From contig NC_068356.1 of the NCBI RefSeq assembly GCF_020536995.1, positions 23,975,809 to 24,039,808 on the forward strand: DNA of 64,000 bases, written 5' to 3'. The stretch's first letter is position 1. Every line of letters begins with the position of its first letter. This document shows, one piece after another, positions 29,321 to 64,000 of the stretch. Below the pieces are notes generated by a model. It saw only the letters and a list, made by a program, of their open reading frames with translations. It was not told where the DNA came from and searched no databases. The position numbers and the translations under genes were made by a program. Origin of the DNA: Dreissena polymorpha (Eukaryota; Mollusca; Bivalvia; Myida; Dreissenidae).

Positions 29321-30784
29321 AACAAGGGCTGTTTGTAAAACATGCATGCCCCCCATACGGGCTGTCAGTTGTAGTGGCAGCCATTGTGTGAATATGTTTT
29401 TTGTCACTGTGACCTTGACCTTTAACCTAGTGACCTGAAAATCAATAGGGGGTCATCTGCAAGTCATTATCAATGTACCTATGAAGTTTCAAGATCCTAG
29501 GCCTAATTATTCTTAAGTTATCATCAGGAAACCATTTTACTGTTTCGAGTCACTGTGACCTTGACCTATGACCTAGTGACCTGAAAATCAATAGGGGTCA
29601 TTTGCCAGTCATGATCAATGTACCTATGAAGTTTCATGATCCTAGGCGTAAGCATTCTTGAGTTATCATCCGGAAACCATTTTACTATTTCGAGTCACTG
29701 TGACCTTGACCTTTGACCTAGTGACCTGAAAATCAATAGGGGTCATCTGCCAGTCATGATCAATGTACCGATGAAGTTTCATGATCCTAGGCCAAAGCCT
29801 TCTTGATATATCATCCGGAAACCATTTTACTATTTCTAGTTACTGTGACCTTGACCTTTGACCTAGTGACCTGAAAATCAATAGGGGTCATCTGCCAGTC
29901 ATGATCAATGTACCTATGAAGTTTCATGATCCTAGGCCTAAGCGTTCTTGAGTTATCATCCCGAAACCATTTTACTGTTTTAAGTCACTGTGACCTTGAC
30001 CTTTGACCTAGTGACCTGAAAATCAATAGGGGTCATCTGCTGTTCATGATCAATGTACCAATGAAGTTTCATGATCCTAGGCCAAAGCCTTCTTGAGTTA
30101 TCATCTGGAAACTATTTAACTATTTCAAGTCACTGTGACCTTGACCTTTGACCTAGTGACCTGAGAATCAATGGGGTCATCTGCCAGTGATGATCAATGT
30201 ACCTATGAAGTTTCATGATCCTAGGCCTAAGCGTTCTTGAGTTATCATCCGGAAACCATTTTACTGTTTCAAGTCACTGTGACCTTAACCTTTGACCTAG
30301 TGACCTGAAAATCAATAGGGGTTATTGGCCAGTCATGATCAATGTACCTATGAAGTTTCATGATCCTAGGCCTTACCATTCTTGAGTTATTATCCGGACA
30401 CCATTTTACTATTTCGAGTCACTGTGACCTTAACCTTTGACCTAGTGACCTGAAAATCAATAGGGGTCATCTGCCAGTCATGATCAATGTACCTATTAAG
30501 TGTCATCATCCTAGGCCTAAGCGTTCTTGAGTTATCATCCGGAAACCATTTTACTATTTTGAGTCACTGTGACCTTGACCTTTGACCTAGTGACCTGAAA
30601 ATCTATAAGGGTCATCTGCCAGTCATGATCAATGTACCTATGAAGTTTCATGATCCTAGGCCTAAGCGTTCTTGAGTTATCATCCGGAAACCATCTGGTG
30701 GACGGACGGACGAACATCCATCTGGTGGACCGACTGACATGTGCAAAACAATATACCCCCTCTTCTTCGAAGGAGGGCATAATA
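29321..30784 (+). mobile_element. Helentron-like element, family C, about nine 145-bp units
   Basis: Same ends as 13902-14784: AACAAGGGCTGTTTGTAAAA at the left and CCCCCTCTTCTTCGAAGGAG...GCATAA at the right. Each unit carries TGACCTTGACCTTTGACC or a one-base variant. The simple sequence before the right hairpin is GGACGGACGGACGAAC. It lies between TEX2 and IRE1. Confidence 0.8.
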
Positions 30785-31040
30785 AGTTTCATCGCTGGGG
30801 ACAAAGTATTGATGAATCAGTAAATAGTATAAGTAAGAAGTATTAGTAAATGTATTTTGTTTTACATGCATATCAAAAGTTTAATGATTTAATGCTATAA
30901 ATTGAAAATACTATCAAGATTTGTTAAGGTCATGCATGTGAACTTGAAGTTTATTAAGAATTGTTTCAAACATGAGACTGTTTTTGCTTACGTGTTTAGT
31001 TTAAACATATTTTCTTGAACACATATATAAGTTTACAGTA

Positions 31041-31163
31041 ACTAGGCCTAAGCGTTTTTGAGTTATCATCCGGAAACCATCTGGTGGACGGACTGACCGA
31101 CATACCGACGGACCGACATGAGCAAAACAATATACCCCCTCTTCTTCAAAGGGGGGCATAAAT
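31041..31163 (+). repeat. solo right end of family C
   Basis: Starts in mid-unit ('CTAGGCCTAAGCG') and runs through GACCGACATACCGACGG to the family C right hairpin and GGGGGGCATAAATA. No left end or full unit is present. Confidence 0.65.
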
Positions 31164-31409
31164 ATTCAGATACTCATGAATCAATCTAATTGCTCTCAGT
31201 ACATTAAGAACTTAAAAGCATTTATCTCAGGAACAGGTCAGAGTTCCAATATTGAATGCAGGTGATTATTGAAGAGTCTGAGTGCGCATGTAAGATAGGA
31301 GTATGGAAAGCAACCAACCACAGCCTAGATAAATGACGACAAGCCTTTCCAAGCCTGGAGATTGACAGTAAAGATCATGAAGGTGCAATTGATGGTGAAA
31401 ATAATGATA

Positions 31410-31712
31410 AACAAGCAAATTGATTGAATTGATATCCCCCGCCAATATGCTTCTGGACACAAAAGTGTTATATTTGACACTCAAAAAAGCATTTTTTCAA
31501 GATAAAAAGGGCCATAACTCTGTTATTAACAGGTGGTGTACAATGCCATTTGGCGTGCATCATCCTCTTATCCATATATATATATACTCATACCAAGTTT
31601 TAGTGAAATCCGCCAAAGCACTTCCAAGATATGGCTCCGGACGGATGGAAAGATGGAAGGACGGACGGACAACGCCAAAACAATATCCCTCCGCCTATGG
31701 CCGGATATAATT
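31410..31712 (+). mobile_element. Helentron-like element, family H, short copy
   Basis: AACAAG at 31410 and GATATCCCCCGCC at 31431 lie on the left. On the right are GGACGGACGGACAACGCC and the hairpin ATATCCCTCCG...CCGGATATAA. The interior is a single unit with no tandem array. Confidence 0.5.
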
Positions 31713-31732
31713 ATCAGTGTGCTTCCAAACAC

Positions 31733-32454
31733 AACAAGATGCGTTTGTGAAACACAATGTCCCCCTATATGATGTTTGACCTTGTAGGATGACCTTGACC
31801 TTGTGAAGGATGACCTTGACCTTGACCTTTCACCACTCAAAATGTGCAGCTCCATGAGATACACATACATGCCAAATATCAAGTTGCTATCTTCAATATT
31901 GCAAAAGTATTCATAAAATAAGCGATTTGGGCCACATATATTTGACCTCTGACCTTCAAGGATGACCTTGACCTCGACCTTTCACCACTCAAAATGTGCA
32001 GCTCCATGAGATGCACATGCATGCCAAATATCAAGTTGCTATCTTCAATATTGCAAAAGTATTTATAAAATAAGCGATTTGGGCCACATATATTTGACCT
32101 CTGACCTTGAAGGATGACCTTGACCTTTCACCACTCAAAATGTGCAGCTCCATGAGATACACATGCATGCCAAATATCAAGTTGCTATCTTCAATATTGC
32201 AAAAGTATTCATAAAATCAGCAATTTTGGCCACATATATTTGACCTCTGACCTTGAAGGATGACCTTGACCTTTCACCACTAAAAATGTGCAGCTTCATG
32301 AGATACACATGCATGCCAAATATGAAGTTGCTATCTTCAATATAGCAAAAGTTATTGCAAAATGTTAAAGTTGGCGCAAACAGACAAACAGACCAACAGA
32401 CAGACAGGGCAAAAACAATATGTCCCCCACTACTATAGTGGGGGACATAAAAAT
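31733..32454 (+). mobile_element. Helentron-like element, family K, ~145-bp units
   Basis: AACAAGATGCGTTTGTGAAA and TGTCCCCCTA lie on the left. Four units follow, of the type GATGACCTTGACCTTTCACC...AATGTGCAGCTCCATGAGA. On the right are CAGACAAACAGACC and the hairpin TGTCCCCCACTA...TAGTGGGGGACATAAAAAT. It starts only 20 bp after the family H copy ends. Confidence 0.75.
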
Positions 32455-32835
32455 TTATATTTGTATCACTTAAAAGCGACATGGCCATCATGGATTTGGA
32501 CTTTCCTGACCTGCATTTGAAAGATAACAATAATGCACAAAAATGGACCAATCAGGTGATCTTGGACTATTCCGTCAGTGTGAATGGTACGGAAAACCAC
32601 AGGACGGATATTGAGATGTTATGGCTATTTTGGTGACACATAAAACTTCAAGAGGTGAAAACAATCCTAGACAAACCAATTGATTCTTTCTCATTTTTTT
32701 ACCGGCGGACAATCGGTCCTGTAATTTGGAATAACAGGCCGGACCTTACAAACTTTTACAGGACATGTCGGTTGATCCGGCCATGTTTGAAAGAGACTGC
32801 ACAGTGACAACAAAATCTACTGTATTCAATATTAT

Positions 32836-33694
32836 CAGGGGTCTCGCGAGTGGGCGATTTCTTCGCCCAATTAATCTTCATTTCGCACATTAATTTCATG
32901 AAGGCGAAGTGATTTCTCCTCCTTTTAATGATTTACTTTGTGCCAGACATTGACCAATTAAAATCAATTTGATGTGGAGATTGGACACAGGAGGATTCTC
33001 AGCCATAAGTTGCCCCATTTACAGGTCATGCAAAGTTGAACATTCAAAAGAACAGTCTGGAGCTATAACACTTCTTGAAATTGTTAATAGATGATGCCTT
33101 GATTAATTGCCTTCTGCTGGCTACCAATAACTATGATTCAGCAAAATTAAATGGCCCATTAAAACAGTACTAAGGAATGATCAAATGGGAAGATGTTACC
33201 TAGCACTGGCAATAGATATGGGGCCCATTTACAGGTCAGATTTGGAATCTCTGCTATAAAATGAGATTTTAAATGAATTTAAATTTAAAACAAATATTTG
33301 TAACAAAGTATAAATTTGATTGTATGTTGAATTGCTTAAAATTAACAAGGAAGTAAAAAGATTCTGAACATTACTGGCTTGTTACTATTGAAGTTTATTT
33401 AATAACCTGTTCAGGAGAAAAAAAAATTAAAAGTACAATCATAATCAACAATCAATGAGAAATAAGAAAAATGTCAGTTTTATACACTTAACATGTCTTA
33501 TTGTATAAAACAAGTGAAGAGTTGATTGAAAGCTGAACAGAAACCACTTATCCATTAAGTTGCTGCAAAATATACGTAAAACTAAGATTTATGACGCAAA
33601 TGTACCATTTCTCCCAAAAATGTTACCAATTCTCCCTATTTCACTTTAGGGAGAAGTGACTTCTCCCAAAATTTTGAGCCTAGCTAGACCCCTG
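32836..33694. mobile_element. CAGGGG-TIR element with 5-bp target duplication
   Basis: CAGGGGTCT at 32836 is inverse to AGACCCCTG ending at 33694. ATTAT flanks both sides (32831-32835 and 33695-33699). The interior shares AGGGAGAAGTGACTTCTCC with the 40633-42323 element, so they are one family. No transposase was seen. Confidence 0.7.
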
Positions 33695-33699
33695 ATTAT

Positions 33700-34599
33700 T
33701 CAATATTATTACCATGATGATACCCCTACCCAAGCCAGTTTTGTGCTGAAGGGTATAATTATTGTACCAATTTTACCAGTGCATCTCAAAATCAACGTAA
33801 GCCTTGGTGTGCCCTATTCAAAATTTGTGTTTTGATCACACTAGATTTACTTGTATGCGCACATGTGAGATTCAACGCCACAGTGCTGTACAAAAAATAT
33901 TCCCACAGAAGAAAACTGTCAAACTCTACAAAATGAGATTAAAACAAATATTTAATCAATAAAAGCTTATTTTTATTATTCCTTAAAAGAAAGTGTTTTA
34001 AAAAAATCCATGTTGAATACTTGTAACTTTTATTGTCTTCTCGGCTTACAATTCTCCATGAAGTTCAGGAGCAAGTTACCGTTATATTTCGTAGTCAGGC
34101 CAAACCATTTTTCTGAATGTTTTTTTCTGAAACATGCTCCTATTGTTTAAGTTGAAGACTCATGTTTTTTTCATTTTTTACATCAGGCACAAAAAACCTG
34201 TGAAGAAAAATTGAAGTTTTTTTCACTCAGTGCCCTCACAAGTGCTTATAGGTTACTGCATACCAGTTAAATCAGTGAGAAAGAGAGATGTGTTTTACTG
34301 TCCTTATTGCAAAGAACCGGAAGAATAAAACAAATCTCTATTAAAACTATAAATATGTTCAAATATTAAAGTTTTCCGTAATGAATGATTATTTAATGTT
34401 AAAAAACTTATCAAACATCAAGAAACAAGTTATGAACAATTGTCAGAATGTTGCAAGTCTATTTTTTGTAACAAAAACCCAGTTTTGGATTTTATTGAAA
34501 ATAAGTCTTAGAAGATGTCATTTCTGGCAATTATAGGTACATTCAAAGACCCTATGAAGCATGTGTGTGTTTATTTTGGATTAAATAATAACAAGGAAT
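33700..34599. other. AT-rich intergenic DNA, nothing recognised
   Basis: No exon, RNA gene or repeat termini were found. Confidence 0.4.
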
Positions 34600-34972
34600 C
34601 CAGGGCCCTCAATCTATCAAATCTGCCGCCGAATTTCGGTGGCAGTCCCCCACCTGAAAAGTATATTTTTTTCCCCTTTTGGGGGGAAAAATTCCCCCTA
34701 AAATAAAATTTAAAAATTTTATTTATTTTTTTTTCATAATTTTTTTTTTGTAATAGAAAGATGTGTCTCATGATTATTATATCTCAATTTTATTTCAATT
34801 TAATCTTTCAAACATACTAAATTTTGAAAAATGCAATGAATATAGTGCAAACATGTACAAATGTAATAATGAGAGAGTAAGTAAAAAAATCCCCCAAAAA
34901 GGGAAACGCCGCGAAAATTCCCCCTCCTAAGGGCTGCGGACCCCTTCCCCCAAAGTAGTGTGAGGGCCCTGG
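34600..34972. mobile_element. outer MITE with CCAGGGCCCTCA ends
   Basis: CCAGGGCCCTCA at 34600 is inverse to TGAGGGCCCTGG ending at 34972. The last five bases, CCTGG, were duplicated when the element at 34973-35647 inserted at its edge. The interior has poly-C/poly-T and A-rich text. Confidence 0.6.
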
Positions 34973-35647
34973 CAGGGGTGTCAATTGGCCCAAATTTGAA
35001 ATCCGGAAAAGTAAGCCGTAGGATAAAGGGAAGAGAGGGCCCAACCCCACGGGCCCTAGCTTATTGTTCTTTTTTTATAGTCTTTCTAGGTGCAATTTCT
35101 GGTGAGTACAATGCGAAATATTATTAACCAAACCATCCGTAACACCGCAGGTGTATTTGTCATTCTTAACAAATGATATTAAGAACTTCGAAATGTAATT
35201 AACAAACCAGCGTATCCGAAAACGACTGTCCGAAAACATGTCGCGATACATCATTTGCAAATGAAATAAAATATGCATATCGTTTGACTGCAGAAAATGA
35301 AAACCAGTAACCAGTAACCTAGCAAATACGCAGTCAATATATAATTTGATTAACATATTGTTTTAAAATATGATATTGCAGTGCTTTACTTTGCCAGTGC
35401 CTGCTCATGTCAGTGCCAGCCGCTTACCAATCAGATAGCAATAAATAAAATCGGTACCAAGCGCAAATGTCCGGAATGCCGACGATGCTATAACAATATT
35501 CGTTCTGAAATGATCCCGCACTAAAAGAATTTTGTCCCTACCCCCACCCGCCTTAAACAAACTCATCGAATTTACATTCACCTCAAAATCAACCCTGGAC
35601 GGCTCAAATCCGGATTTCCGGAATAATCCGGAAAATTGACACCCCTG
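34973..35647. mobile_element. CAGGGG-TIR element inserted at the edge of the outer MITE
   Basis: CAGGGGTGTCAATT at 34973 is exactly inverse to AATTGACACCCCTG ending at 35647; subterminal TCCGGA pairs continue inward. CCTGG at 34968-34972 and 35648-35652 is a perfect 5-bp target duplication. Confidence 0.75.
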
Positions 35648-35652
35648 CCTGG

Positions 35653-36553
35653 AATCTTACTTTGACATGCATATGTGTGTGGAGAATAAGTTTTAAGGAT
35701 ATAAACTTCAAAATACAACTAAGTTGATTGTTTCTTACTTTAGTTTATGTTTAAAATGTATTATTCTTTGAGATAAGCGCGATCCTACTTGTTGACTACC
35801 TGTGTATAGAATAAATCAAATTATTGGGTATTCTCTATTCAACATGAAGTTATTTATTTAAATTGATAATCGTTTTGAGAGAACTTTCAGTGACTGTGTT
35901 AACTCTGAACAGAGCTTTTAAAAGCATAACATTGGTAATACCCTCTTCTGGTTTATTTAGGTCACATTACAACATATCATAATACATGTAAGATAAACAA
36001 CATTGATAACGATTTGTGATCAATACTCCATAATTCATCAACAAAATTTGATATGACAACTGCCTTAAATGAAGCAACATTATAATGCTCACTCTAAGAG
36101 TGCAAAGTATTTTATGGCATTTACTCGTGTTAAAAATGTTCATCAAAGATGTTCCATCATTATCGAAGTTATTGTTGACGCAATCTACTTCCTGTTTCAT
36201 TTTCTTGCATGTGCAGCGAATAATGACGACCAATGAATAACTTTTACGTTTTATATAAATATTAAAACCTCTTCGATTATTGTTTTATTTTAAAGAAATT
36301 CTATATAATTCTATGTTTATCTTTTTTCATTAAAAACAACTCAATCGAATTTATTTTTATGTTATTCAAAAGGAAAGTACAAAGTATTGACCAATTATCT
36401 GCAAACATTTTATTTGCCATCTGGCTACAATACACTTTCAAAACAACAACAATAATGGCAGCCTCTTGATGACTGAAAGTGTACCCAGCGAACGTTATTG
36501 TGGTTTTATTAATTTATTTGCAATGAAACACTTACGAAAGTATCACATTAAAT
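35653..36553. promoter_or_regulatory. IRE1 upstream region, no motif assigned
   Basis: This unique-looking 0.9 kb lies before the IRE1 start codon and should include its promoter and 5' UTR. CCAAT occurs at 36228-36232, but no ERSE-type CCAAT-N9-CCACG or clear TATA placement was seen. The assignment rests on position only. Confidence 0.35.

Positions 36554-64000
<27,447 letters not shown>

Noticed and set aside
35653-36553. ER-stress response element in the IRE1 promoter
   Set aside because: A CCAAT is present, but no CCAAT-N9-CCACG or TGACGTGG was found on reading both strands.

Overview
This is a window of animal nuclear DNA, most likely from a bivalve mollusc and probably a heterodont clam or mussel. 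The evidence is AT-rich, intron-rich genes with metazoan orthologues, set among dispersed arrays of 145-169 bp repeats, short palindromic elements and CAGGG-ended elements of the kind that crowd bivalve genomes. The species assignment is inference; no species-specific marker was available.

Three host genes can be followed exon by exon, with every splice phase agreeing. (1) A complete cytosolic cyclophilin A-type peptidyl-prolyl isomerase lies on the minus strand at 3044-8807 (5 exons, 166 aa). (2) A complete TEX2 gene lies on the minus strand at 16670-27112 (7 coding exons, 947 aa); it encodes an ER-membrane lipid-transfer protein with a PH-like and an SMP domain. (3) IRE1 (ERN1), the ER-stress sensor kinase/RNase, lies on the plus strand from 36554 to beyond the right edge. 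Fifteen coding exons are seen, giving 619 residues from the signal peptide to the kinase N-lobe; the catalytic loop and RNase domain lie outside. A possible last exon of an unidentified gene is at 359-431. TEX2 and IRE1 are divergent neighbours here, and their human orthologues are also neighbours on 17q23.3. Both proteins belong to the ER membrane.

The remainder is mostly mobile or tandem DNA. At least nine sequence families share one plan: an AACAAG end next to a short hairpin, a 9-12 base subterminal motif, usually a tandem array, GACGGAC-type simple sequence, and a second hairpin that repeats the subterminal motif before a TAAAAA end. This resembles the non-autonomous Helentron (HINE) layout. 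In these entries '+' means the AACAAG end is on the left. There are also two decayed LINEs (9.4-10.7 kb plus strand, Jockey/CR1-like; 37.8-40.3 kb minus strand, RTE-like), four CAGGG-TIR elements with 5-bp target duplications, a MULE-like element with a 9-bp duplication, foldback elements and a tRNA-derived SINE.

The most unusual observation is in IRE1. The last ~38 nt of exon 10 and the last 49 nt of exon 15, each with its 5' splice site, have been amplified into tandem arrays in the following intron (47-bp unit with 12 donors; 56-bp unit with at least 13 copies running off the window). Any use of a downstream donor would bring a stop codon into frame.
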